Source: Arthrobacter sp. PvP023 (GTDB taxonomy: Bacteria > Actinomycetota > Actinomycetes > Actinomycetales > Micrococcaceae). Taken from it: 64,000 bases of DNA. The position numbers were made by a program, and so were the translations under genes. Location of the stretch: assembly GCF_017832975.1 (NCBI RefSeq), contig NZ_JAFIBI010000001.1:2356001-2420000 (forward strand). Direction: 5' to 3'. The stretch's first letter is position 1. Each line of letters opens with the position of its first letter. The notes under the pieces are model-generated. The model saw only the letters and a list, made by a program, of their open reading frames with translations. It did no database searches and was not told where the DNA came from. Shown here piece after piece: positions 26,244-34,885 of this stretch.

Positions 26244-26789
26244 TTAGGACTCCCAGACGATTTCGTCGTCGACGACGCCGTCTTCATCCGCGGAGGCCAC
26301 CAGGACTTCGTCAGTGAAATGCTCGCCCAGGGTGAAGTCGAGGACAAAGTAGCGTTCAGGCTGGCCGGGGTAGATTCCCACGTGGCCGAGTTTCAGGGCC
26401 TTCAGGAACACCGCATTCGTCAGCTGGCTTTTGTCTTCCACGCCGAAGACCTTCTTGAGGTGCTCATCCTTGATGGCGTTGCAGTGGAAGTGCCGGTACT
26501 CCTGGGGGCTGGTGCCCTCCTGTTCCAGCTCCTCGGCGATCATGTCCCGCACCTGGTCCACGAGCTCGGGCAGGTACCGCAGCCGGTAGTCCACCTTGTG
26601 CATGGCCGCCTCGTCGAAGTGGTCGTGCGCATTGATGTTGAGGTCCAGCTCAACCGGCTGCCCGCCCAGTTCATGCTTCGCTGCAATGTTGTGGTCCCGG
26701 CCGTGGTTAAGCTCGATCTCACCAAAGAGCCGGCTCGCTACCTTGTTCATATGTTCAACATAGTCCTCTCGGGCAGTCCATTCCAGCAT
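26244..26789 (-). CDS. DUF2004 domain protein
   Basis: The product of up to 181 residues resembles DUF2004 proteins (SRLFGEIELN, VELDLNINAHDHFDEAA, HCNAIKDEHLKKVFG, RYFVLDFTLGEHFTDEVLV). The function is unknown, and the fold is probably small alpha/beta and cytosolic. The C-terminus is acidic. ATG 26750 (MNKVASRLFGEIE) may be the true start, because the 13 residues before it are not typical, but neither start has a clear ribosome-binding site. It converges on metE and diverges from the aldehyde dehydrogenase. Confidence 0.85.
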   Translation of the reverse strand: MLEWTAREDYVEHMNKVASRLFGEIELNHGRDHNIAAKHELGGQPVELDLNINAHDHFDEAAMHKVDYRLRYLPELVDQVRDMIAEELEQEGTSPQEYRHFHCNAIKDEHLKKVFGVEDKSQLTNAVFLKALKLGHVGIYPGQPERYFVLDFTLGEHFTDEVLVASADEDGVVDDEIVWES

Positions 26790-26862
26790 CAGGGATTTTT
26801 ATCTGGCGCCGGACCCCCGGTCCATAACCCTCGTTGCGTCCTTGCCCGGGTACATTGATCGG

Positions 26863-28305
26863 ATGCTTACTGCCGCTGCCGCCGTCGCCCGATCCCGAGA
26901 ACTGTTCGACAGCGGGGTGAGCCGCCCGCTGGCCTGGCGGCTCGAACAGCTGGGCAATCTGCGCAGGATGCTGACTGAACACCGGGAGGATTTTGCCGCT
27001 GCGCTGCTCAGCGATCTGGGCAAGCACCGCAGCGAGTCCCAGCTGACCGAGATCGGTTTTGTGACCGCGGAAGTGGCCCACCTGGAGCGGCATCTTGCGG
27101 GCTGGCTTCGGCGCCGCCGGGTGGACGTTCCGCTTGCCGTGCAGCCGGCCCGGGCCTGGACCGAGCTGACTCCGCTCGGAGTGGTGCTGGTGATCGGTAC
27201 CTGGAACTACCCGGTCCAGTTGACGCTGGCGCCGATGGCCGGGGCCCTGGCGGCCGGCAACACCGTGGTGGTCAAGCCGAGCGAGCACGCCCCTGCCACA
27301 TCGGCCGCCCTGGTCCGCTGGGTGCCGGAGTATCTGGGCGGTGCCGCCGAGGTGGTGCCCGGAGGCATCCCGGAAACCAAGGCACTGCTGGCAGAGCGCT
27401 TCGACCACATCTTCTTCACCGGCGGCCAGGACGCGGCCCGGGTGGTCATGCGGGCTGCGGTCGAACACCTGACGCCGGTGACCCTGGAACTGGGTGGCAG
27501 GTGCCCGGCTTTCGTGGACGGGACCGCCGACCTCGCGACCACCGCCGGACGCCTTGCCTGGGGCAGGTTCATGAATGCCGGGCAAACGTGCGTCGCACCG
27601 GATTATGTGCTGGCCGCCCCCGAGGTTCTGGACGCGCTGGAACCGCTGCTTGTGGACGCCATCACCGCCATGTTCGGCAAGGACCCGGCGTCCAGCGCTT
27701 CCTACGGCCGGATCGTGGATGGCCGGCACTTTGAAAGAATCGCTGAACTGGCGGACGGCAGCACCGTGGTGCACGGCGGCCAGCGGGACCCGGGCAGCAG
27801 GTATTTTGCACCGACCCTGCTGCGCCCCGCCCCCGGCGATGCAGTCCTGGGCGAGGAAATCTTCGGTCCGCTGCTGCCGCTGGTGCCGGTATCCGGGCGT
27901 GATGAAGCCATCCGCATGATCAATTCCGGTTCCAAGCCGCTGGCAGTGTATGTCTTCAGTGAAGAGGACGCCGTGCGCAGCGCCTTCGCAGCGGAAACGT
28001 CGTCGGGCGCGCTGGCCTACGGAGCACCGGCGGCACATCTCACGGTTCCGGGCCTCCCGTTCGGCGGGGTGGGCGGCAGCGGCATGGGGGCATACCACGG
28101 TGAACATTCCGTGCGGACGTTCTCGCACGAACGGGCAGGCATGGACAAGCCGATGTGGCCGGACACCCTCCGGCTGGCCTATCCGCCTTACGGAGGGGCG
28201 AAAGACAAGGTGGTGACCGCCCTGCTGTCATTGGCCGGGCGGGTGCCGGGCCGTCCGAGAGCGGGCCGTCCGAAAGTCGGCCGTCCCGGTGCCCCTCAGG
28301 CCTAG
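26863..28305 (+). CDS. Aldehyde dehydrogenase, class 3-like
   Basis: The NAD(P)-dependent aldehyde dehydrogenase of about 480 residues carries GVVLVIGTWNYPVQLTL, the Glu motif VTLELGGRCPAFVD and the catalytic Cys in FMNAGQTCVAPDYVL. The GLPFGGVGGSGMGAYHG stretch is typical of class 3 (fatty or aromatic aldehyde) enzymes. A low-complexity tail with the repeated RPRAGRPKVGRP pattern ends the protein. ATG 26863 is preferred to TTG 26842. Its stop shares CTAG with the stop of the convergent LysR gene. A lipid aldehyde substrate would suit the operon beyond, but this is inference. Confidence 0.93.
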   Translation: MLTAAAAVARSRELFDSGVSRPLAWRLEQLGNLRRMLTEHREDFAAALLSDLGKHRSESQLTEIGFVTAEVAHLERHLAGWLRRRRVDVPLAVQPARAWTELTPLGVVLVIGTWNYPVQLTLAPMAGALAAGNTVVVKPSEHAPATSAALVRWVPEYLGGAAEVVPGGIPETKALLAERFDHIFFTGGQDAARVVMRAAVEHLTPVTLELGGRCPAFVDGTADLATTAGRLAWGRFMNAGQTCVAPDYVLAAPEVLDALEPLLVDAITAMFGKDPASSASYGRIVDGRHFERIAELADGSTVVHGGQRDPGSRYFAPTLLRPAPGDAVLGEEIFGPLLPLVPVSGRDEAIRMINSGSKPLAVYVFSEEDAVRSAFAAETSSGALAYGAPAAHLTVPGLPFGGVGGSGMGAYHGEHSVRTFSHERAGMDKPMWPDTLRLAYPPYGGAKDKVVTALLSLAGRVPGRPRAGRPKVGRPGAPQA

Positions 28306-29216
28306 CGGGCGGTTCCCATGCTGTGCAGGGTGTCAGCCAGGAGTTCGACGAAGAGCTGCACCCGCGCCGTCCGCTTGTCATTGATCAGCAGGGCGAAGAC
28401 GTTCCGTGCCAGCCGGATCTCCGGAACGTCCAGGACCACCACCCCGGCAGGCCGGTGACGCAGGGCAAGCTCAGGGACCAGCGCGGCGCCCAGCCCCGCG
28501 GCGGCCATTTCGAGGCTGGCATGGAAATCGTCGCTGTAGGCCACTACGCGGGGGTGCAGGTTGCAGCTGGCGAACAGCCGTTCAATGACCGTGGCGTCGC
28601 TGGTGCCCGGGTGGTGGACGATCCATGGCATATCGGACAGATGGTCCGCCGCCACTTTGGCCTCGGCACGGAAACCCCAGGCTGCCGGCAGCACCACACG
28701 GAATTCGTCGTCGCCGATCCATTGCCGGTTCACGGTGTGGGGCCATGCCAGGCCGGACTGGCCCACCTGGTAGACCAGGGCCACATCTAGTTCGCCGCCA
28801 GTGCGCAGCCCCTGGATGGTCTGGGACGGCTCAGCCACGGACACCCTGAGGTCGATGCCCAGGTCCTTCCACTTCGGGTTCTGCAGGATCCGCGGCAGGA
28901 CATACGTTGCCAGGCTCGGGAAGATGCCCAGCCTGAGCTCCTGATGGGTGGCGTCGTGCGTCCGGGAGGCGGCCGCCATGAGGGCCTCAATGTCGGTGAG
29001 GACCTTGGCGGCGTGCCGCGTCATCACCAGGGCGGCCTCGGTGGGCTGGATGCTCCTGGCCGAACGCTGGAAGAGGTCCACGCCCGTGTCCCGTTCCAGG
29101 GCAGACATCTGCTGGGAAACCGCGGAAGCCGTGTAGCCCAGCCGGTTGGCGGCTGCCGCGAATGAGCCAAGGCGGGTGACCTCCACGAGGGTCCGCAGAT
29201 GAACGGGGTTGATCAA
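28302..29216 (-). CDS. LysR-family transcriptional regulator
   Basis: An N-terminal winged helix-turn-helix (LRTLVEVTRLGSFAAAANRLGYTASAVSQQMSAL, split over two helices) precedes a periplasmic-binding-protein-like effector domain (ELRLGIFPSLATYVLP onward). Total length is 304 residues from TTG 29216, where GAAGGG lies 6 nt upstream. ATG 29249 (MKRDFQGEG) is an alternative without a clear site. The gene diverges from the FAD oxidoreductase operon across about 210 bp, so it may control that operon. The ligand is unknown. Confidence 0.9.
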   Translation of the reverse strand: MINPVHLRTLVEVTRLGSFAAAANRLGYTASAVSQQMSALERDTGVDLFQRSARSIQPTEAALVMTRHAAKVLTDIEALMAAASRTHDATHQELRLGIFPSLATYVLPRILQNPKWKDLGIDLRVSVAEPSQTIQGLRTGGELDVALVYQVGQSGLAWPHTVNRQWIGDDEFRVVLPAAWGFRAEAKVAADHLSDMPWIVHHPGTSDATVIERLFASCNLHPRVVAYSDDFHASLEMAAAGLGAALVPELALRHRPAGVVVLDVPEIRLARNVFALLINDKRTARVQLFVELLADTLHSMGTAR

Positions 29217-29363
29217 TTGTTGCCCTTCGCCTTGGAAATCCCGCTTCATTGTGGCATATCGCCCCTCAGCCCCGGAATGTCGCGTCAGGCGGGCCGCGTT
29301 CATGGGGCAGAATCGCGTCAAGGCGCCCGGCTGGAATTCGTAGTCATCCGGGAACCCCTCGGT

Positions 29364-29401
29364 GACGAATTGCCCATAAGACGATTCATCAGGACGATTC
29401 A
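29364..29401. repeat. Short direct repeats in the LysR/operon divergent promoter region
   Basis: GACGATTCA occurs at 29380-29388 and 29393-29401 (13-bp period). An imperfect copy, GACGAATTG, lies at 29364-29372. They lie 25-60 bp upstream of the GTG of the lipid operon, where a regulator could bind. Confidence 0.5.
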
Positions 29402-29425
29402 GGCGAAGCCAACAGGAGCAGATCA

Positions 29426-30790
29426 GTGTCGCAAGCAGCAAGCATTCCGGACGGCCGGCGGGTAGCCGTCATTGGCAGCGGCGTGGCAGGACTGACCGCG
29501 GCATATGTCCTGAACCAGCGGGACAACGTGACGTTATTCGAGGCGGACTCCCGGTTGGGCGGGCATGCCCACACCCACGATGTAGGGCAGGAGGGCGGCC
29601 CTGACCTTGGCGTGGACACGGGTTTCATCGTCCACAACGAACGCACCTACCCCACGCTCCTGCGGCTCTTCGCGGAGCTCGGCGTGGAGACGCAGGACTC
29701 CGAGATGAGCATGTCGGTGCGCTGCGACGGCTGCGGCCTGGAATATGCCGGCGCCCGCGCCAAGGGGCGCGGCATCATTCCCCGGCCGTCCACCCTCCTG
29801 CGCGGCCGGTACCTGCTGATGCTGCTGGAGGTGACACGCTTCCACCGCCGTGCCCGGGCTTTGCTTGCCGGGGCGTCCCGGAATGCGGCCGCCGGCGGGG
29901 AACCGGAACTGACGCTGGGGGACTTCCTCGCCCGGGAGAAGTTCAGCAACTACTTCATCTCGCACTTTATGACCCCCGTGGTGAGCGCCGTCTGGTCCTG
30001 CGACCCCGCCACGGCGCTGGCGTACCCGGCCCGCTACCTGTTCACTTTCCTTGCCCATCACGGGCTGCTCGGAGTGTCAGGCTCACCCCAGTGGCGGACG
30101 GTCAAGGGGGGCTCACGCACGTACGTGGATAAGCTGGCCGCGACGCTGACGGACATCCGGCTGTCCAGCCCGGTCACCTCGGTGCACCGCCGCGGTGACG
30201 GCGTTGAGCTGACCACCGCGCAGGGCACGGAATCTTTCGACGCCGTCGTGATTGCCACCCACCCGGCCCAGGCGCTGAGCATGCTCGCCGATGCCTCATC
30301 AGCCGAGCGCGAGGCGCTCGCCGGCATGCCCTACTCGGTGAACCAGACACTGTTCCACCGCGACGAAGCCGTCCTGCCGCGCAGCGCAAACGCCCAGGCG
30401 TCCTGGAACTACCGTCTGCCGTCCTGCGACGCACGTCCGGACAAGGTGCTGGTCAGCTACGACATGACGCGCCTGCAGCGACTCGAACCTGCCGACGGCG
30501 GACGCTACATCGTGAGCCTCGGGGAATCCGAACTCATCGCCGACGGGACGGTTCTGGACCGGATGGTCTACGAGCACCCGCAGTACACGCCGGATTCGCT
30601 CCGGGCACAGCAGCAGATCCTGGCCCTGGGGGACGAACACCTGGCCTTCGCCGGCGCGTACCACGGCTGGGGCTTCCACGAGGACGGTGCCCTCTCCGGC
30701 GTGAAAGCGGCTGCCCGGCTTGGCCGGAACTGGGAGGAGCAGCCGGTTTCCGGTCCAGGCTTGCAGAGCGTTGCCGCGGAGGTCGCCTGA
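29426..30790 (+). CDS. FAD-dependent oxidoreductase (amine-oxidase fold) of Cfa-type lipid operon
   Basis: The 454-residue flavoprotein carries the dinucleotide-binding motif VAVIGSGVAGLTAAYVL followed by LGGHAHTHDV, and the conserved VDTGFIVHNERTYPTLLRLF. This amine-oxidase-like group is found in front of DUF1365 and cyclopropane-fatty-acid-synthase-like genes. A role in oxidising or desaturating membrane acyl chains is inferred from that linkage. It is not an amine oxidase in any proven sense. GTG 29426 follows AGGAG. Its TGA overlaps the ATG of the DUF1365 gene. Confidence 0.92.
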   Translation: MSQAASIPDGRRVAVIGSGVAGLTAAYVLNQRDNVTLFEADSRLGGHAHTHDVGQEGGPDLGVDTGFIVHNERTYPTLLRLFAELGVETQDSEMSMSVRCDGCGLEYAGARAKGRGIIPRPSTLLRGRYLLMLLEVTRFHRRARALLAGASRNAAAGGEPELTLGDFLAREKFSNYFISHFMTPVVSAVWSCDPATALAYPARYLFTFLAHHGLLGVSGSPQWRTVKGGSRTYVDKLAATLTDIRLSSPVTSVHRRGDGVELTTAQGTESFDAVVIATHPAQALSMLADASSAEREALAGMPYSVNQTLFHRDEAVLPRSANAQASWNYRLPSCDARPDKVLVSYDMTRLQRLEPADGGRYIVSLGESELIADGTVLDRMVYEHPQYTPDSLRAQQQILALGDEHLAFAGAYHGWGFHEDGALSGVKAAARLGRNWEEQPVSGPGLQSVAAEVA

Positions 30791-31518
30791 TGCAAGGGGC
30801 AGCCATCTACCGTACGTCCATAGCCCATGTGCGGCGCACACCCCTGCAGAATGCCTTTACCTACCGCAGCTACAGCTGGTACGTCGACGTCGACAGGCTT
30901 CCGTTACTTCCGTGGCCGCTCCGGCCGCTGGCCGGTTTTCGCGTCTCGGATCATCTTGGCGACCCGGCCGGCTCGCTCCGGGGCAATGTCGAACGGTTCC
31001 TGCGGACCCGGGGAATAGAGCTCGACGGCGGCAGGATCACCATGCTGGCCAGCGCCCGGGTTTTCGGCCACGTGTTCAACCCGCTCAGCCTGTTCTGGTG
31101 CCATGACGCCTCCGGCGGCCTGCGCTGCGTGGTTGCGGAGGTCCACAACACCTATGGTGAACGGCACTGTTACCTGCTCGAAACAGACCATTCTGGCAGG
31201 GCCAGCGTTCCCAAAGCGTTCTACGTTTCCCCGTTCAACGACGTCGAAGGCCAGTACCGGATGAAACTTCCGGAACCGGGGGAGCGGCTCGCAGTATCCA
31301 TCGTGCTGGAGCGCGAAGGCCAGAAGCCCTTCGTGGCAACGGTTGACGGCGAACGCCGCGAGGCATCGGTGCCGAACATCCTCTCCGCCGCGCTAGCGGT
31401 TCCGCTGGCGCCGCTCCGAGTGTCTGCGCAGATCCGCTGGCAGGGCATCAAACTTTGGGCGCGTCGGCTGCCCATCATCAAACGACCACAACACCCTTCA
31501 CAGGAGGCAGTACAGTGA
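30790..31518 (+). CDS. DUF1365 protein of Cfa-type lipid operon
   Basis: The 242-residue protein has the DUF1365 signature (IAHVRRTPLQNAFTYRSYSW, FGHVFNPLSLFWCHDASGG, VVAEVHNTYGERHCYLL, KAFYVSPFNDVEGQYRM). It is a partner of the flavoprotein and Cfa-like enzymes in many proteobacteria and actinobacteria. Its biochemical role is unknown, and lipid binding has been suggested from linkage only. The start overlaps the previous stop (TGATG) and its stop overlaps the next start (GTGA), so expression is coupled. Confidence 0.93.
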   Translation: MQGAAIYRTSIAHVRRTPLQNAFTYRSYSWYVDVDRLPLLPWPLRPLAGFRVSDHLGDPAGSLRGNVERFLRTRGIELDGGRITMLASARVFGHVFNPLSLFWCHDASGGLRCVVAEVHNTYGERHCYLLETDHSGRASVPKAFYVSPFNDVEGQYRMKLPEPGERLAVSIVLEREGQKPFVATVDGERREASVPNILSAALAVPLAPLRVSAQIRWQGIKLWARRLPIIKRPQHPSQEAVQ

Positions 31519-32906
31519 CCATCACCGAAGCTACCGGATCCGCAGCGGGGCGCGGACAGGGCGAAGGCCACGCAGGCCGGGTTCCGTACTCGGTTCCACA
31601 GCCGCCCGTCACTATCGACGCCGCCATCTGGCCCAGCATCGCCACCACGCCTGACAGCCTCAAGGCACGGGTGGCCGGGCGGATTGCGGACGCCATCTTC
31701 AGGGCCGCCGTCCGTACCCTGCCGCTGGAAGTCCGGTACCCGGACGGCACCGTCCTCGGCAAAGCGGCGTCCGATCCGGCACCCGGCAATCCGTACCCGG
31801 TCATGACCATGAACCGGCCGGAGGCTTTCGCTGCCCGGCTGGGCGACGGCGGGCTGATCGGACTCGGCGAGTCCTACATGGCCGGCGACTGGGACGCCGA
31901 CGATCTCACCGCCGTCATGGAAGTCTTCGCGGCCCGCGTCGGGACCCTCGTGCCCGAGCCCTTGCAGAAACTGCGCGCACTCTACCTGCCGCGCCAGCCG
32001 CGCAGGGAACGGAACACCGAACAGAACACACGCTCCAACATCTCCCGGCACTACGATCTCTCCAACGAACTGTTTTCCTCGTTCCTGGACAGCACCATGA
32101 CCTACTCCAGTGCGCTGTTCCCGGAACGGGGCGACTCCCTGCGGACGGTGGCCTGGGACGGTTTCGCCGCCGCGCAGCAGGCGAAGATCGACCGGCTGCT
32201 GGACAAAGCCGGCGTCGGCGAGGGGACGCGCGTGCTGGAAATCGGCACGGGCTGGGGCGAACTCGCGCTGCGTGCTGCTGCCCGCGGCGCCACGGTGTAT
32301 TCGGTCACGCTCTCCAGCGAACAGCAGGAACTTGCCCGCCAGCGCGTGGCCGAGGCCGGCTACGCCGATGCCGTCACCATTGAGCTCAAGGACTACCGGG
32401 CGGTGGAAGGCGAGTACGACGCCGTTGTCTCGGTGGAAATGATCGAGGCCGTCGGCTACGAATACTGGGCCACCTACTTCCAGACGATCGAGCGCGTCCT
32501 GGCACCCGGCGGGAAGGTGGCCATCCAGGCGATCACCATCGCGCACGACCGGCTGATCGCCACCCGGACAAGCTACACCTGGGTGCACAAGTACATCTTC
32601 CCCGGCGGCGTCATTCCATCCGTCCGGGCCATCGAGGAAATCACCGAGAAGCAGACCGGGCTCCGGGTCCGCGAACGCCTCGCCATGGGCGAGCACTATG
32701 CGCAGACCCTGCGGCTCTGGGAGGAACGCTTCATGTCCCGCGCCGACGAGGTAGCGGCCATGGGGTTCGATTCGATCTTCCAGCGGATGTGGCTGTTCTA
32801 CCTCTGCTATTCCAGGGCAGGCTTTGAGACGGGCTACCTCGACGTCCAGCAGATTGTCCTGGACCACGCAGCATCCAGGCGTGCGGCCGGCGGAGCCGCA
32901 GTATGA
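31515..32906 (+). CDS. Cyclopropane-fatty-acyl-phospholipid synthase family methyltransferase, copy 1
   Basis: This 463-residue SAM-dependent enzyme modifies double bonds of membrane phospholipid acyl chains. The Cfa core starts NISRHYDLSNELFSSFLDST, with SAM motif VLEIGTGWGELALRAA, the VEMIEAVG segment and the canonical KYIFPGGVIPS. That last segment is part of the active site in true cyclopropane synthases. AGGAGG lies 7 nt before GTG 31515. The protein has an N-terminal domain of about 170 residues as in E. coli Cfa. It overlaps the second copy by 4 nt. Confidence 0.92.
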   Translation: MTITEATGSAAGRGQGEGHAGRVPYSVPQPPVTIDAAIWPSIATTPDSLKARVAGRIADAIFRAAVRTLPLEVRYPDGTVLGKAASDPAPGNPYPVMTMNRPEAFAARLGDGGLIGLGESYMAGDWDADDLTAVMEVFAARVGTLVPEPLQKLRALYLPRQPRRERNTEQNTRSNISRHYDLSNELFSSFLDSTMTYSSALFPERGDSLRTVAWDGFAAAQQAKIDRLLDKAGVGEGTRVLEIGTGWGELALRAAARGATVYSVTLSSEQQELARQRVAEAGYADAVTIELKDYRAVEGEYDAVVSVEMIEAVGYEYWATYFQTIERVLAPGGKVAIQAITIAHDRLIATRTSYTWVHKYIFPGGVIPSVRAIEEITEKQTGLRVRERLAMGEHYAQTLRLWEERFMSRADEVAAMGFDSIFQRMWLFYLCYSRAGFETGYLDVQQIVLDHAASRRAAGGAAV

Positions 32907-34141
32907 CGGCTCCGCTCGCGGACACCATCGCCGAGGTCCTGCGCCCGGTGGTCGGCGGGGAACTTCCCGTCCGGCTCAAGGTGTGGGACGGCAGCGAGGC
33001 GGGCCCGGCCGACGCTCCGGTAGTGCGGCTGAAGGATCCCGACGCCATCCGCCGGCTGCTGTGGGCGCCGGGGGAGCTCGGGGCAGCCCAGGCGTACGTC
33101 ACCGGCGAACTGGACGTCGACGGCGACCTGAACTCAGCCCTGGAACACCTCTGGAAGGTGGTCCGCGAACGAGGACTCTCCGGGATCCGGCCCACGCCTG
33201 CCGTCCTGGCAGGCGTGGGCAGGATCGCAAAGGCGGCAGGTGCCATCGGCACTCCGCCGCAGCCGCCCGCCAGCCAGGCCCGGGTGAAGGGAAAGCTCCA
33301 CAGCCTCCTCCGGGACCGGGCGGCCATCAGCCACCACTACGACCTCAGCAACGAGTTCTACGGCCTCATCCTTGATCCCCAGATGGCCTACTCGAGCGCG
33401 TACTGGACGGACTCCTCCGAGAACTACGGGCTGGAGGACGCCCAGCGGGACAAGCTGGACCTCGTCTGCCGGAAGATCGGGCTTAAGCCCGGCATGCGCC
33501 TGCTCGATGTCGGCTGCGGCTGGGGTTCGCTGAGCCTGCACGCAGCACAGCACTACGGTGCCGACGTCGTGGGTGTCACGCTTTCCACGGAACAGAAGGC
33601 CTTCATCGACGCCCGGATCGGCGAACGCGGACTGGAAGGCCGTGTGGACATCCGGATCCAGGACTACCGCGAGATCCCGGACGGGCCGTTCGACGCCGTC
33701 GCCTCCCTGGAGATGGGCGAACACGTGGGCCAGCGCAACTACCCCGTGTATGCAGCTGCGTTGTTCAATAACGTCGTTCCCGGCGGGCGCGTTCTGGTCC
33801 AGCAGATGTCCCGGCGCGGAAAGCACCCCGGGGGAGGGCCGTTCATCGAATCCTTCATCGCACCGGACATGCACATGCGCCCGGTCGGCGAGACCCTCGG
33901 TTTCCTGGAGGATGCCGGCTTTGAGGTCCAGGCCGTGGAGGCAATGCGGACGGACTATGTGCGCACCCTTGAGGCCTGGTACGCCAATTTCGAGGCGAAC
34001 CAGGAAGCCGCCGTCGACATGATGGGGGAGGAGATAGCGCGCGTCTGGCGGCTCTACCTCGTCGGTGCCCTGCGCAGCTTCGCTGAAGGCAGGATGGGCG
34101 TGGAACAGATTCTCTGCAGCCGGCCGGCTCCGCGCGGCTGA
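32903..34141 (+). CDS. Cyclopropane-fatty-acyl-phospholipid synthase family methyltransferase, copy 2 (divergent)
   Basis: This 412-residue paralogue has the same core (AISHHYDLSNEFYGLILD, LLDVGCGWGSLSLHAAQ). The KYIFPGG segment of copy 1 is replaced by ESFIAPDMHMRPVGETL, and the Glu motif reads SLEMGEHVG. This suggests a different product, such as a methylated or methylene acyl chain rather than a cyclopropane ring, acting with or after copy 1. ATG 32903 overlaps the copy-1 stop. A strong terminator follows. Confidence 0.91.
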   Translation: MTAPLADTIAEVLRPVVGGELPVRLKVWDGSEAGPADAPVVRLKDPDAIRRLLWAPGELGAAQAYVTGELDVDGDLNSALEHLWKVVRERGLSGIRPTPAVLAGVGRIAKAAGAIGTPPQPPASQARVKGKLHSLLRDRAAISHHYDLSNEFYGLILDPQMAYSSAYWTDSSENYGLEDAQRDKLDLVCRKIGLKPGMRLLDVGCGWGSLSLHAAQHYGADVVGVTLSTEQKAFIDARIGERGLEGRVDIRIQDYREIPDGPFDAVASLEMGEHVGQRNYPVYAAALFNNVVPGGRVLVQQMSRRGKHPGGGPFIESFIAPDMHMRPVGETLGFLEDAGFEVQAVEAMRTDYVRTLEAWYANFEANQEAAVDMMGEEIARVWRLYLVGALRSFAEGRMGVEQILCSRPAPRG

Positions 34142-34199
34142 GCCCGACACCGTCCGGCGGGTCGGCTCTGGCCGCCACGCAGTTCCTTTCATCACATCG

Positions 34200-34231
34200 G
34201 GGGTCCTGAAAAAGGTTTCAGGACCCCTTTT
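34200..34231 (+). terminator. Intrinsic terminator of the lipid operon
   Basis: A 12-bp perfect stem (34200-34211 with 34216-34227) with a 4-nt loop is followed by TTTT. It lies 58 nt after the last gene. Confidence 0.9.
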
Positions 34232-34404
34232 GTGTGCCCTCCGACACGCCTGCCGCGCGGCGGCGACACGCCGTCTACGGCGCGACACGCTGGGGGATTA
34301 ATTGTGGCTAACTCCTCCACAGGGTGTGGATTTCGTCCATTAAAACAGCTGAAACACGGACATTTTTCAGCCCCTGGCCTGTGGATTAACGGTGCATTAA
34401 ATGA

Positions 34405-34416
34405 CATACTTGTAAT
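34405..34416. promoter_or_regulatory. Putative NrdR box 1
   Basis: An imperfect palindrome is centred at 34410.5 with core TACTTGTA (34407-34414). NrdR boxes are TA-rich palindromes that usually occur in pairs before ribonucleotide reductase genes. The second box lies 44 bp downstream, about four helical turns. Confidence 0.6.
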
Positions 34417-34448
34417 ACATCATGTTGGGGTCCACATCGGGGCCGTGC

Positions 34449-34460
34449 ACTACATGTAGT
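34449..34460. promoter_or_regulatory. Putative NrdR box 2
   Basis: The perfect 12-bp palindrome ACTACATGTAGT has core TACATGTA and is centred at 34454.5, about 130 bp before nrdH. It closely resembles actinobacterial NrdR boxes. Paired with box 1, it probably mediates dNTP-responsive repression of nrdHIEF. Confidence 0.7.
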
Positions 34461-34588
34461 ATCGACATACAGATTGAGCGGGACGCAGGACCGGCATCGA
34501 GCAGGGGTTTCAGATCCGGGCAGTGTCTACCGCAACGATGATCCAGAGACTTCAAAAAGCAGTGACTTCAACAAAGGGGACAGGAACC

Positions 34589-34834
34589 ATGACCGTTACG
34601 GTTTACACGAAGCCGGCCTGTGTTCAGTGCAACGCAACATATCGCGCGCTGGACAAGAAGGGCATCACCTACCAGAGCGTCGACATCTCCCAGGACGCGG
34701 ATGCCCTCGAGCGGCTGAAGGCCCTCGGCTACATGCAGGCTCCCGTCGTGGTCACGGACCAGGATCACTGGTCAGGCTTCCGCCCGGACAAGATCGAGGA
34801 GCTGGCGCTGAGCGCAGCCGCCTCAGTGGCCTAG
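34589..34834 (+). CDS. nrdH: Glutaredoxin-like protein NrdH
   Basis: NrdH is the thioredoxin-reductase-dependent hydrogen donor for class Ib ribonucleotide reductase. The 81-residue product begins MTVTVYTKPACVQCNATYRAL, giving the redox motif CVQC (Cys 11 and Cys 14). It contains APVVVTDQDHWSGFRPDKI, with the NrdH-type WSGFRPD segment. ATG 34589 follows ACAGGA. It opens the nrdHIEF cluster. Confidence 0.97.
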   Translation: MTVTVYTKPACVQCNATYRALDKKGITYQSVDISQDADALERLKALGYMQAPVVVTDQDHWSGFRPDKIEELALSAAASVA

Positions 34835-34885
34835 GCGCCGCCCGCCGCTTCCGGCAAAGAACTTTACGTAGATGAGGTGACTCCC

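Larger units (their letters stand above)
34232..34588 (+). promoter_or_regulatory. nrd promoter region, gene-free, AT-richer than surroundings
   Basis: This 357-bp stretch between the lipid-operon terminator and nrdH holds no protein gene. Base composition shifts to about 50 % G+C in the middle (around 34300-34470), as expected of a regulated promoter. It contains two TACnnGTA palindromes described separately. I could not settle on a single -35/-10 pair. Confidence 0.7.

Noticed and set aside
31221..32867. Minus-strand open frame of 548 codons opposite the first Cfa-type gene
   Set aside because: Despite its length it is antisense to two well-supported genes and has no motif, signal or membrane pattern.
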